NCBI RefSeq assembly: GCF_000184945.1
Contig: NZ_GL586311.1
Location: forward strand, 1,581,435 to 1,645,434
DNA: 64,000 nt
Source of the DNA: Segatella buccae ATCC 33574
GTDB taxonomy: Bacteria > Bacteroidota > Bacteroidia > Bacteroidales > Bacteroidaceae
Reading direction: 5' to 3'
Shown: piece by piece, positions 24,849 through 32,602 of the stretch
Position numbering within the stretch: position 1 is the first letter of the stretch
Layout: each line of letters opens with the position of its first letter
Program-made: the position numbers and the translations under genes
The notes under the pieces: model-generated
What the model was told of the DNA's origin: nothing
Database searches by the model: none
The model's input: the letters and a program-made list of their open reading frames with translations, nothing else

Positions 24849-25874
24849 TTATAGCTTTTCTATCATTGCTTGCAGTTCTTCTGCGGTGTGCCCCAGACGG
24901 AAGAAATCACTGATGTCCTTTTCCGATTTCTCTCCGGACAGCGGTAGGTCAAGTTTCTGAACGTTGTATTTCTCGCCGTACTGTTGTATCCGCAAAGCAG
25001 ATTCCCTTTGCCCGGTTTCATCTGTATCATAGAGAAAAATGATTCGACGGAATCGTTGGGAAAGTTTATCCATTACATCTTCGGGAATGTTGGCCGTCTC
25101 GCTGTTAAATGTCAAGGCCGGAAATCCATGCGCCGACAGCGACATGACATCTTTCTCGCCACCTGTGACGAAAACGAGTGCTCCTTCTTCAGGCAGTTGC
25201 TCACGCCCGAAGATATAGGGCTTTGGGAAGTGACCGGCATACATGAAACGTGTCTTTGCCTTAGGCCTGTAAATCTTCAGCCTACGTCCGTCATCGAAGA
25301 AATATCCGTAGGTCGGAATAGCCTTTGAACCGTAAACGGCAAAGTTTCCACCGGACGATTTCTTGAATGTACAACTGCTGATGCTCTTTACGTTGTAACG
25401 TTCCAGCGTTGAAAGTCCAATGCCATATTGCCCCCAATACTCTTCCTCCCATGGCATGAAAGGCTGTGTCACAACCTCAAAACTCGCTATGGAAGAACAT
25501 TTGTACTTCTGTGAGGGTGTGGCTTTTCTTTTCATCAACACATTGTGCTCACTTCGTTGTTCATCAAAAATGCCAAGCCCAAGGTCTCTGTCTATCACTT
25601 GAAGCACTTCGCGAAAGTTGGTTTTTGGGTTGATATTACACAGCCTTCCCACTATCGTAAAGCAGTTGCCACAGAAGCTGCTGTCTCCGAAGTCTTGGAG
25701 GTAGTATTGGCCGTTGCCATATCCGCCTCTGTTGGCATACAGATGGCATGACGGGCGGCTGTCCTCCCTGAAAGGGTTACGGAAAGTCCGGGCAAGGCAC
25801 TTTTCACCAAGGTAGTGAATGAACACAGCCAAGCCCCCATCGGTCATCTGTAATATTCTTTGAGCTTCATTCAT
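24849..25874 (-). CDS. CHC2/TOPRIM DNA primase-like protein, second copy
   Basis: 341 residues, co-linear with the protein at 15910-16938 over its whole length: NPFREDSRPSCHLYAN is identical in both, as are DFGDSSFCGNCF and SEKDISDFFRLGHTAE. The TOPRIM motifs are FVTGGEKDVMSLSAHGF and IIFLYDTDETGQ. Being on the other strand and about 9 kb away, it is a dispersed duplication. The two copies have diverged in the central linker (about 95-140). Probably used for priming at replication of the element. Confidence 0.85.
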   Translation of the reverse strand: MNEAQRILQMTDGGLAVFIHYLGEKCLARTFRNPFREDSRPSCHLYANRGGYGNGQYYLQDFGDSSFCGNCFTIVGRLCNINPKTNFREVLQVIDRDLGLGIFDEQRSEHNVLMKRKATPSQKYKCSSIASFEVVTQPFMPWEEEYWGQYGIGLSTLERYNVKSISSCTFKKSSGGNFAVYGSKAIPTYGYFFDDGRRLKIYRPKAKTRFMYAGHFPKPYIFGREQLPEEGALVFVTGGEKDVMSLSAHGFPALTFNSETANIPEDVMDKLSQRFRRIIFLYDTDETGQRESALRIQQYGEKYNVQKLDLPLSGEKSEKDISDFFRLGHTAEELQAMIEKL

Positions 25875-25912
25875 AAGCGTAATTCAATCTTAAATGGTTT
25901 GTAGTTCTGACC

Positions 25913-27442
25913 CTATGCAATGCGGTATTGAAGCCGTAACCCTGTACCGAAAAACTTGTGTAACACCGTTCTAACAGTATCAAGGTAATCAGCTTCCAAT
26001 ATCTCAAATATTCGCTTATTCGGAAGAACAAGTGTCAGCGTCTTGGCCACATTGTCGAAGGACTCAAAAGAGACTTGTTGGAAAACCGATGCAAAAGCAC
26101 GTTCGCTTACAATCTTGGCAAAGGCAGACATACACTTGTCCCAAAGAACTTTTGCATAGTCTTTAGACGGTGTTTGCGCCTTCAGTTTATGCAGCAGCTT
26201 CTTTTCATTTCGTTTATACCAGTTACAGAAATAGTCAAGGAACCCCTCCAGTCCTTTTGGAACTTCTTCTTTGCGACACTGCAAGTTCGCCAAGAACAAA
26301 GTCAGGGCATTATAGAGCGTTTCCTTATCCGGGAAGCCATAAAGCAGCTGCATCGAGCGCACCCATTCGTCATCACAGACCAATTCTTCAATTGACGAAA
26401 ATTTTCGCGCGGACGAATAATTATAATAATGAAGATTCTCTATTCTCTTATCTCTATTCTCTTTTATAATAGGATCACGCGCGTAGCCGCCCCCATGACT
26501 GTTTGGTAGCATTTTGGTGGCTTCAACTTTTGGACGGTTTTGTTCCCTCTTTTGGCCCTCTTTTTGACCTTTGGGTTTGTAAGTAGCTGTATTTCTGTCA
26601 TTTACAAAAGACTTGGTAGACATTTCGTAACTGTTTCGTACAGAATTTTGTTGGGCATCTTTTGGCCCTTCTTTTGGCTCCTTTTGTTCAGTTTTTATCC
26701 CCCCGTCTTCGAAACTTATAATGGCAGCTCCATTAGATGAGGAGTTTTCCAAATCAGAGAAACTTTCGACTGATGTGACATGACTGGCAGAGGGACCTAT
26801 TGATGTTACCGGACAGGTGTCCTTGACATAATCGGGGAACTCTATCAAACGAACGGAAGAAAGTTTCTTCTGACCGTTATAACCAATATTCAGGATGCCC
26901 AGCTTGCGTAGCTTCTGGAGGGCCTCTTTAATGCCTTCTACAGGAATGCCGGTCGAAGCACTGATCTTCTTCATGTCAAACCATAGCGGATCCTCATAGT
27001 TTTCACTCTCCGAGTAAGTATGAAGAAGTAAATGGAGATAAATATGAAGAACCTGTGCGTTCACAAAGAAATCTTGGAAGTCAAGGTCGTAATACAGCTT
27101 CACCCAGCCACCTCTCACATTTTCCAAAGCCAGGAACTTTGAAAATTCACGAACGGTAATGAGAACACCGTTACGTCTTAGAGAGGCAACATGGATAATG
27201 CCTGCCGCCTTCAGCTTATCTAAAGAACGTCGGGCGGATTTACGGCTTATCTCCAAAAAACCCATGATGTCTTTAATTGAGGTGCGAAACTGCCCCCTCA
27301 TCGTAATTTTGTCAAAGTAAGGCTTATCCTCCCTTTGAGCATTCAAAAAAATGTGCAGGAACATTTGCACGGCGTTGCTGTCATTATAGAAAGAACAATT
27401 ATAGAACTTTCTGATAAGACAAATCCATTTGTAATCTCCCAT
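25913..27442 (-). CDS. Replication-initiator-like protein with DnaA-domain-I-like C-terminus
   Basis: 509 residues. Residues about 1-105 and 110-210 look like two winged-helix domains (TSIKDIMGFLEISRKSARRS; ISASTGIPVEGIKEALQKL), the layout of plasmid initiators. Residues 215-330 are a polar linker rich in Lys, Gln and Ser. The end, LWDKCMSAFAKIVSERAFAS followed by TLTLVLPNKRIFEIL, resembles domain I of DnaA, which recruits helicase. The protein is therefore inferred to start replication of the circular form. Its start lies three bases after the stop of a 45-residue peptide gene. Confidence 0.65.
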   Translation of the reverse strand: MGDYKWICLIRKFYNCSFYNDSNAVQMFLHIFLNAQREDKPYFDKITMRGQFRTSIKDIMGFLEISRKSARRSLDKLKAAGIIHVASLRRNGVLITVREFSKFLALENVRGGWVKLYYDLDFQDFFVNAQVLHIYLHLLLHTYSESENYEDPLWFDMKKISASTGIPVEGIKEALQKLRKLGILNIGYNGQKKLSSVRLIEFPDYVKDTCPVTSIGPSASHVTSVESFSDLENSSSNGAAIISFEDGGIKTEQKEPKEGPKDAQQNSVRNSYEMSTKSFVNDRNTATYKPKGQKEGQKREQNRPKVEATKMLPNSHGGGYARDPIIKENRDKRIENLHYYNYSSARKFSSIEELVCDDEWVRSMQLLYGFPDKETLYNALTLFLANLQCRKEEVPKGLEGFLDYFCNWYKRNEKKLLHKLKAQTPSKDYAKVLWDKCMSAFAKIVSERAFASVFQQVSFESFDNVAKTLTLVLPNKRIFEILEADYLDTVRTVLHKFFGTGLRLQYRIA

Positions 27443-27445
27443 AGG

Positions 27446-27583
27446 TCAGCTATTTTGGGGTTCAATGGCTATCGCCCTTACTTCTGTATTCTCATTGATG
27501 TTCTCGAAATCGTCAAAGATCTTACCGGTTGGATCTACGAGGACAAATGTTGTAATTGTCTTTCTACTGTTATCTATTTCCAT
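27446..27583 (-). CDS. 45-residue peptide upstream of the initiator gene
   Basis: Found by hand translation: ATG at 27583, stop TGA at 27446. Starts MEIDNSRKTITTFVLVDPTG and ends AIEPQNS. Soluble and acidic. The stop is three bases before the initiator start, so it may be a leader peptide that couples translation. It could also be a small regulator of copy number. Confidence 0.5.
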   Translation of the reverse strand: MEIDNSRKTITTFVLVDPTGKIFDDFENINENTEVRAIAIEPQNS

Positions 27584-27602
27584 ACTGCTGTTCTTTTAAA
27601 AG

Positions 27603-27890
27603 TCAATTGTCTGATTCTATTCGAAAGGAAAGAAACTTTGAGCCTCGGTTTCCTTTGATCCAAATACATGTCTCATCGTGGGTGATGGTTTGAATAGATG
27701 ATAACAAGGATTTACCATGATGCCACCTTACCCGGGCATCTAAGATGAGAGAGAGAATGGTGTTGAATTTACCAATAACCGTTTCCTTTGACCCTTTCTC
27801 CCGATACAAGGATGGGGTTATCTGAAAGAGCAAGTCAACCAACCATAGTGGTTTCTTGCGCACATGGACTTCTTTTATGATGTAATACAT
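27603..27890 (-). CDS. Hypothetical protein
   Basis: 95 residues, basic, with a mixed helix and strand pattern (WLVDLLFQITPSLYREKGSK). No signal peptide. It is the second gene of the leftward operon after the double-HTH regulator. No family recognised. Confidence 0.5.
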   Translation of the reverse strand: MYYIIKEVHVRKKPLWLVDLLFQITPSLYREKGSKETVIGKFNTILSLILDARVRWHHGKSLLSSIQTITHDETCIWIKGNRGSKFLSFRIESDN

Positions 27891-27909
27891 GAAAATCCGC
27901 TTTTAAAGG

Positions 27910-28401
27910 TTATCCTTTAGGAGAAGGCATACAGACAGGGTTGGTTCTATCTCGGTAGATACCCTCCCTTTTCAAAAGATAGTACACTGTACTTACACTC
28001 ATGTAGAACTCGTTTGCAAGCACACGCATGGCTGCCATTGGAGAAATAAGTTTTTTCTCTATTATCGGGCCATATTCGTTTATGTACTTATCCACGATTA
28101 ATTGCCTTCGCTTGACAGTCGGAGTCTCAAAAGCCAATACCTTCTCAACTTCTTCCCGGACATTGGGAGGAAGTTGCGCAACAGCACCGGGAGATACGGA
28201 TTGGAGTTTTTTTCGCCTTCGTCTCTTGGTTTCGGCTAATTCAGGATCATACACGCCGTTGTCTCCGACATTGCGGTTAATCTCTCGCAATATCGTGGTA
28301 CGGTCAACCTTTAGAACTTCAGCAATTTCCCTGAAATTCTTCCCCTCTTGAAGGAGCTTGGCAATTTCTTGCCGCTGTTTGGAATCTAATTGCTTTCCCA
28401 T
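27910..28401 (-). CDS. Double helix-turn-helix regulator (IS30-like N-terminus)
   Basis: 163 residues. The N-terminal QRQEIAKLLQEGKNFREIAE, continuing VLKVDRTTILREINRN, is the HTH seen at the start of IS30-type transposases, but no DDE catalytic domain follows. A second HTH lies at the end (AAMRVLANEFYMSVSTVYYL). It is the outermost gene at the right end of the element and the first of the leftward operon, so it probably regulates that operon. An inverted repeat lies directly upstream (28404-28468). Confidence 0.65.
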   Translation of the reverse strand: MGKQLDSKQRQEIAKLLQEGKNFREIAEVLKVDRTTILREINRNVGDNGVYDPELAETKRRRRKKLQSVSPGAVAQLPPNVREEVEKVLAFETPTVKRRQLIVDKYINEYGPIIEKKLISPMAAMRVLANEFYMSVSTVYYLLKREGIYRDRTNPVCMPSPKG

Positions 28402-28403
28402 AT

Positions 28404-28468
28404 TGTTGATGCAAAAGTGTTAAACGGGTCAGAATCTCTTCTTTCCCTCTATTTTTTGTGCATCAACA
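28404..28468. promoter_or_regulatory. Inverted repeat upstream of the HTH regulator
   Basis: TGTTGATGCA at 28404-28413 and TGCATCAACA at 28459-28468 are perfect 10-bp inverted copies. A second short one, TTGAAGT / ACTTCAA, lies at 28481-28500. They sit between the regulator start and the element end, and could be operators or binding sites for the recombinase. Confidence 0.5.
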
Positions 28469-28576
28469 GTTGTGTTTTTCTTGAAGTTTTAGGACTTCAA
28501 TACCTACTGATTATCAATGTTTTAAAGTCTATTGTCCAAACGCGCAATTAACACTTTTAACAAATTGTACTTCTAA

Positions 28577-28708
28577 CTTGAACATCGGAAGGTGGAATTT
28601 GAGGCAAAGAATAAAATAGGAAGGGCTCTTACGGGTGAAATGATTAAAGCTGTCTGTTGGAAACTTGAAATAGACCGTCTGGGGAATATTCTAAAAGTTA
28701 TAAAATAA
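28577..28708 (+). pseudogene. cas9: C-terminal remnant of cas9
   Basis: An open frame of about 44 codons runs to the stop at 28706-28708 and has no start of its own. It reads VEFEAKNKIGRALTGEMIKA then WKLEIDRLGNILKV. A final beta-strand ending I-D-R-L-G-N-I is what I know from C-termini of type II-C Cas9 proteins of Bacteroidota. It lies 9 bp upstream of cas1 in the same direction, exactly where cas9 stands in type II-C loci. The frame upstream is closed by a stop at 28574 and then by the conjugative element, so the rest of cas9 has been separated. The identification is by position and a short motif, not by alignment. Confidence 0.65.
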
Positions 28709-28717
28709 TTCTACACC

Positions 28718-29649
28718 ATGATCAAAAAGACACTTTGCTTTAGCAATCCAATTTATCTGAGCTTGCGAGATGCTCAATTAGTGTTGCATTTGCCCGAAGT
28801 GGAAAAAGACGAAGCTTTACCAGATCTGATGAAAAGAGATGCCGAGCGCACCATCCCGATAGAAGACATCGGGGTGGTCGTACTTGACAACCGACGTATC
28901 ACCGTCACATCAGGTGTCTTAGAGGCTTTGTTGGAAAATAATTGTGCCGTTATCACTTGTGGACAGAATGGTATGCCTATTGGCTTGCTTCTCCCTTTAT
29001 GTGGTAATAAAACGCAAAATGAGCGGTTTCGTTTACAGTTGGATGCTTCCCTCCCTTTGCGTAAACAACTCTGGCAACAGACCATAAAACAGAAAATACT
29101 TAATCAAGCGCATGTACTCAGAACCAGCACTGGCAAAGAAACTAATTGCATGAAAGTTTGGGCCAATGAAGTGCGTAGCGGTGATCCTGACAATTTGGAG
29201 GCAAGGGCCGCGGCTTATTATTGGCGTAATCTCTTTCCTGCACTTCCCTCATTTGTGCGTGAACGGGAAGGAATGCCACCCAACAACTTGTTAAATTACG
29301 GTTATGCCATTTTGCGTGCCGTCATAGCAAGATCATTGGTGGGGAGTGGTTTGTTGCCGACTTTAGGGATCCACCATCATAACCGCTACAATGCTTATTG
29401 TCTTGCTGATGATATTATGGAACCATACAGACCATATGTTGATCAGTTGGTAATTGGTATTATCATCGTACATCTGATATGTCCGAAATAACCAAAGAAC
29501 AGAAAATACAACTTTTGGGTATCTCGATGTTGGATGTGGTCGTGAATGGCAAGCGTAGTCCGTTGATGATAGCTGCTCAGCAGACAACATCCTCACTTGC
29601 TAAATGCTTTTCAGGAGAGGTGCGGCATATTAGCTATCCCGAAATGTAA
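28718..29649 (+). pseudogene. cas1: cas1, frameshifted near the 3' end
   Basis: The first 245 or so residues follow type II Cas1: RDAQLVLHLPEV, IEDIGVVVLDNRRITV, and the metal-site region YAILRAVIARSLVGSGLLPT then GIHHHNRYNAYCLADDIMEP. The frame then reads into a stop at about 29491. In the next frame it continues from about 29458 with DMSEITKEQKIQLLGISMLD and VNGKRSPLMIAAQQTTSSLA, ending HISYPEM at 29649, just before cas2. One base is missing relative to an intact gene of about 310 codons, near 29450-29465. The missing part is the C-terminal helical tail, so spacer acquisition is probably lost unless this is a sequencing error. Confidence 0.85.
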
Positions 29650-29997
<348 letters not shown>

Positions 29998-30010
29998 ACG
30001 TATTGTATAG

Positions 30011-30050
30011 AAAGCGAAAATCCCATTCGTTGCGAATGGGATTTTGCTTT
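30011..30050. terminator. Strong hairpin between cas2 and the array
   Basis: AAAGC, one unpaired G, then AAAATCCCATTCG pair with CGAATGGGATTTT and GCTTT around a TTG loop: 18 base pairs with one bulge. It works in both orientations and could end both the cas operon and a leftward array transcript. Confidence 0.75.
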
Positions 30051-30119
30051 GCGGTGTCATTTTATTTTTCTTGCAATAACAAAGTATCTATTTGTAATTC
30101 AGTGAATTATAGATATCGA

Positions 30120-31166
30120 GTTGTTGTTGCTACCACAAAGGTACAAATTTTCAAGCAAATCACAACTTGGAGTATACTACTGTTGCCCGTGCGCGGTTGT
30201 TGTTGCTACCACAAAGGTACAAATTTTCAAGCAAATCACAACTGGAAGACCTCTATAGTGAGATCGTATTCTGTTGTTGTTGCTACCACAAAGGTACAAA
30301 TTTTCAAGCAAATCACAACACCACAGCAACCGCCTTGTGTCCAAAAATTGTTGTTGTTGCTACCACAAAGGTACAAATTTTCAAGCAAATCACAACTTTC
30401 CGGCCGCCGAGTGTGGAGTGTCCGTGGTTGTTGTTGCTACCACAAAGGTACAAATTTTCAAGCAAATCACAACTCGAAGTGCGGCCAGGCTATTCCTACA
30501 CATGTTGTTGTTGCTACCACAAAGGTACAAATTTTCAAGCAAATCACAACTCCCCATCAGGCAGAATGAAAGCCGGAAGCGTTGTTGTTGCTACCACAAA
30601 GGTACAAATTTTCAAGCAAATCACAACTGAAATATACGATTTCAGAAAATAGTCGGCGTTGTTGTTGCTACCACAAAGGTACAAATTTTCAAGCAAATCA
30701 CAACAGGTGCGCCCCGTTGCGGAAGATAACCGAGTTGTTGTTGCTACCACAAAGGTACAAATTTTCAAGCAAATCACAACATAGTTAGCCTTGTCGTCCT
30801 GCCCATAGTGGTTGTTGTTGCTACCACAAAGGTACAAATTTTCAAGCAAATCACAACAGTAGATACTCCCCATGCGGCCTCCGGCCTGTTGTTGTTGCTA
30901 CCACCAAAGGTACAAATTTTCAAGCAAATCACAACCAAAAAGCAACCTGCGATTTGTCAGATACAGTTGTTGTTGCTACCACAAAGGTACAAATTTTCAA
31001 GCAAATCACAACATCATCTCACGGACGGTGTACTTCTCCTTGTTGTTGTTGCTACCACAAAGGTACAAATTTTCAAGCAAATCACAACACCTGGTCTGCT
31101 CGACCCTCTGCGTGATGGGTTGTTGTTGGCTCAAAAATATACGAATAATTCCATAAATCCAAATCT
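30120..31166. CRISPR. CRISPR array, 13 repeats plus one degenerate terminal repeat
   Basis: Repeats are 47 bp, starting GTTGTTGTTGCTACC and ending CAAGCAAATCACAAC on the + strand. Starts: 30120, 30196, 30273, 30350, 30427, 30504, 30581, 30658, 30734, 30811, 30888, 30966, 31042. The one at 30888 has one extra C and is 48 bp. A strongly decayed copy begins at 31119 and keeps only the first ten bases well. There are 13 spacers of 29 or 30 bp, all different. Size and sequence fit type II-C of Bacteroidota. In the opposite orientation each repeat reads GTTGTGATTTGCTTGAAAAT at its start, the usual crRNA orientation of these systems. No cas9 or tracrRNA is visible nearby. Confidence 0.97.
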
Positions 31167-31193
31167 TCGCATTCATATTTTAAGCAAAAGGAT

Positions 31194-31232
31194 GGTGGCT
31201 GTACCGATGTATTGAACTTCGGTACAGTCACC
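31194..31232 (-). terminator. Terminator downstream of the outer-membrane barrel gene
   Basis: GGTGGCTGTACCG (31194-31206) pairs with CGGTACAGTCACC (31220-31232), a 13-bp stem with one G-T pair, followed on the - strand by CCTTTT. Ends the leftward gene at 31315. Confidence 0.7.
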
Positions 31233-31314
31233 TTTCTATGTTGTGTCGGTGGGTGAGGCGTTTGTGTGGGAAGAGGCGTGGCTATATGAATGAAGAAGCA
31301 GCACCTATAGTCGC

Positions 31315-32001
31315 TTAGAATGTCACACCCACATTGAGGTTGAAGCAGCCCGTGCGAGTGTCGTCGAAAACGTCTTGGCCCACATTGGCGAGACCTATGT
31401 CGTAGCCAATGCCTATGGTGAGCATCTGGAAACTCACGTCGCAACCTATTTTCAGACCACCGTCGAAGCGGTTGAAGTAGCCGTCTTCAAAGCTGCTGAA
31501 GGCCGCACGCTTGCCGTAGTCCTTGATTTTACCGCCTACGCCGCAGGCCAGATAGCCACCACCGTAGGGCTCGATACTCACGTTGTCGGCAGGAAAGAAC
31601 TTGTATTTCACCACCAATGGCACTTCAAGATAGTTCAGGCCGTAAGTGAACTTGCCCGAACCGTAGTTGCTCTTGCCGCCTTTCTCGGTGTAGAAGAGGC
31701 CCGTCTCGAAGTAGAGTGGGGCAGCAGTGGTGAGCCGTTTGCCCACAATGGCTCCTACGTTGAGGCCCGACTTGGCACTGTTGCCGTCGAGTTGCGGCGA
31801 GTCGGAGCTCACGGTGCTCACCCCCAGTCCTATGCGGAACCCGTAGTAGATGTCCTGTTCGGGATATGTACCCATGGTGTAATTGCTGCCGGAGTGGTGG
31901 CGATGGCGGGGCGGAATGGGGCGGCCGTCGGGATAATACTGTGCCGAGGCCGGCAGAATGGAGGCGATAACGGCCAGTGAAAGGAATAGTAACTTTTTCA
32001 T
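31315..32001 (-). CDS. PorT-type outer-membrane beta-barrel protein
   Basis: 228 residues. Signal peptide (LLFLSLAVIASILPASAQ), a short His/Pro/Arg-rich segment, then alternating strands with Gly and aromatic residues typical of an eight-stranded barrel (FRIGLGVSTVSSD, GLNVGAIVGKRLTT, YFETGLFYTEKG, LEVPLVVKYKFF, FNLNVGVTF at the end). This is the general outer-membrane beta-barrel family common in Bacteroidota; no specific role can be given. It is alone, with its own terminator, and marks the return to GC-rich chromosome after the CRISPR locus. Confidence 0.8.
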   Translation of the reverse strand: MKKLLFLSLAVIASILPASAQYYPDGRPIPPRHRHHSGSNYTMGTYPEQDIYYGFRIGLGVSTVSSDSPQLDGNSAKSGLNVGAIVGKRLTTAAPLYFETGLFYTEKGGKSNYGSGKFTYGLNYLEVPLVVKYKFFPADNVSIEPYGGGYLACGVGGKIKDYGKRAAFSSFEDGYFNRFDGGLKIGCDVSFQMLTIGIGYDIGLANVGQDVFDDTRTGCFNLNVGVTF

Positions 32002-32498
32002 ATTTTTTGTCTTTTAAAGTGTGAAACGTTGTTTTCGGGTATGAGGCCTCCATCCGTTCGCCGTCTTCGGAGAAGGTTGACGGACAGGAGGAGCTCAATG
32101 ATACCGGACGTGCAGACAGGCGGAAAGCATGTTCCGCATAGTCTCCACGCTGGCAAAGTTAGGCAAAAGTTTGTGAACCACCTACGGATTTTGCCTATTT
32201 GAGCATAGGCATATCCCTAAATCAACTTTTTTACGCTAAGTTAAAAGTATAGTGAGGTCGTGAAAAAGCTTTACTCCTCGCTTTGGAGGATTCCGATGAG
32301 GTTGCCATTCGGCTGAGACGATTTTCCCGGAAAAGCGACTTCTCTTTGACATCCGGCCCAAACGATCTTGCAAAACGGCCACACTTGGAAGCTCGGTCGG
32401 GCCGAATGAGAAGCTCGAAGAGCCCCTTTCGCAAGGCCATTCAGGCCTGAATAGCCCCTTTTAGGGGGGTGGGGGACTGTAAGTAGGTGGGTAATCAA
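32002..32498. other. Intergenic region with a dispersed-repeat copy
   Basis: About 500 bp with no gene. It must hold the promoter of the leftward barrel gene. At 32367-32388 it carries a copy (CTTGCAAAACGGCCACACTT) of a motif also seen near 42,346 and 56,591, within GC-rich, GGGCC-containing sequence. Frames on either strand here have no coding character. Confidence 0.5.
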
Positions 32499-32529
32499 AA
32501 AAAGGGAAACGCCTATGCGCTTCCCTTGC
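32499..32529 (-). terminator. Rho-independent terminator of asd
   Basis: On the - strand AAGGGAAGCG, loop, CGTTTCCCTT, then a run of seven T. It lies 74 bp after the asd stop. Confidence 0.75.
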
Positions 32530-32602
32530 TTATGCAAAGATACGATATTTTGTGGCTTTTTGCAAATGTCGCATAAAAGATGCTGACAAAAACGGAGCCC
32601 AT

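Larger units (their letters stand above)
19085..28401 (-). other. Leftward maintenance operon of the conjugative element
   Basis: Sixteen or so genes from the double-HTH regulator to the 150-residue protein run in one direction with short gaps or overlaps. They combine replication functions (initiator, primase, TOPRIM-like), DNA modification (two methyltransferases), a nucleoside-processing enzyme and membrane proteins, including a membrane-tethered HTH. The layout suggests a single regulated unit headed by the regulator at 27910-28401. Confidence 0.55.
1..28576. mobile_element. Integrative conjugative element (right part; left end outside window)
   Basis: Seen: a continuous block with a leftward Tra operon, ParA/RHH pair, primases, methyltransferases and a replication-initiator-like gene. 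It stops abruptly at about 28,576, where a cas9-like C-terminal fragment begins. The gene order TraE-F-G ... J-K-(L)-M-N-O is the Bacteroidota conjugative transposon order (CTnDOT nomenclature). No integrase, relaxase or VirD4 coupling protein is visible here, so these should lie to the left. The right boundary is placed between 28,570 and 28,590 from the reading frame of the Cas9-like remnant. No target duplication can be tested without the left end. Confidence 0.8.

Noticed and set aside
27910-28401. IS30 transposase
   Set aside because: Only the N-terminal HTH resembles IS30; there is no DDE domain and a second HTH ends the protein.
30051-30119. tracrRNA anti-repeat next to the array
   Set aside because: I looked for partial copies of CAAGCAAATCACAAC here, around 28,580-28,717 and after 31,166. 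Only weak matches such as TTGCAATAACAAAG were seen, not enough for an anti-repeat. The tracrRNA is probably beside the missing cas9 part.
30003-31215. Long open frames through the CRISPR array
   Set aside because: They are produced by the repeated 47-bp unit and its spacing; the translations repeat VVVATTKVQIFKQITT and have no coding character.
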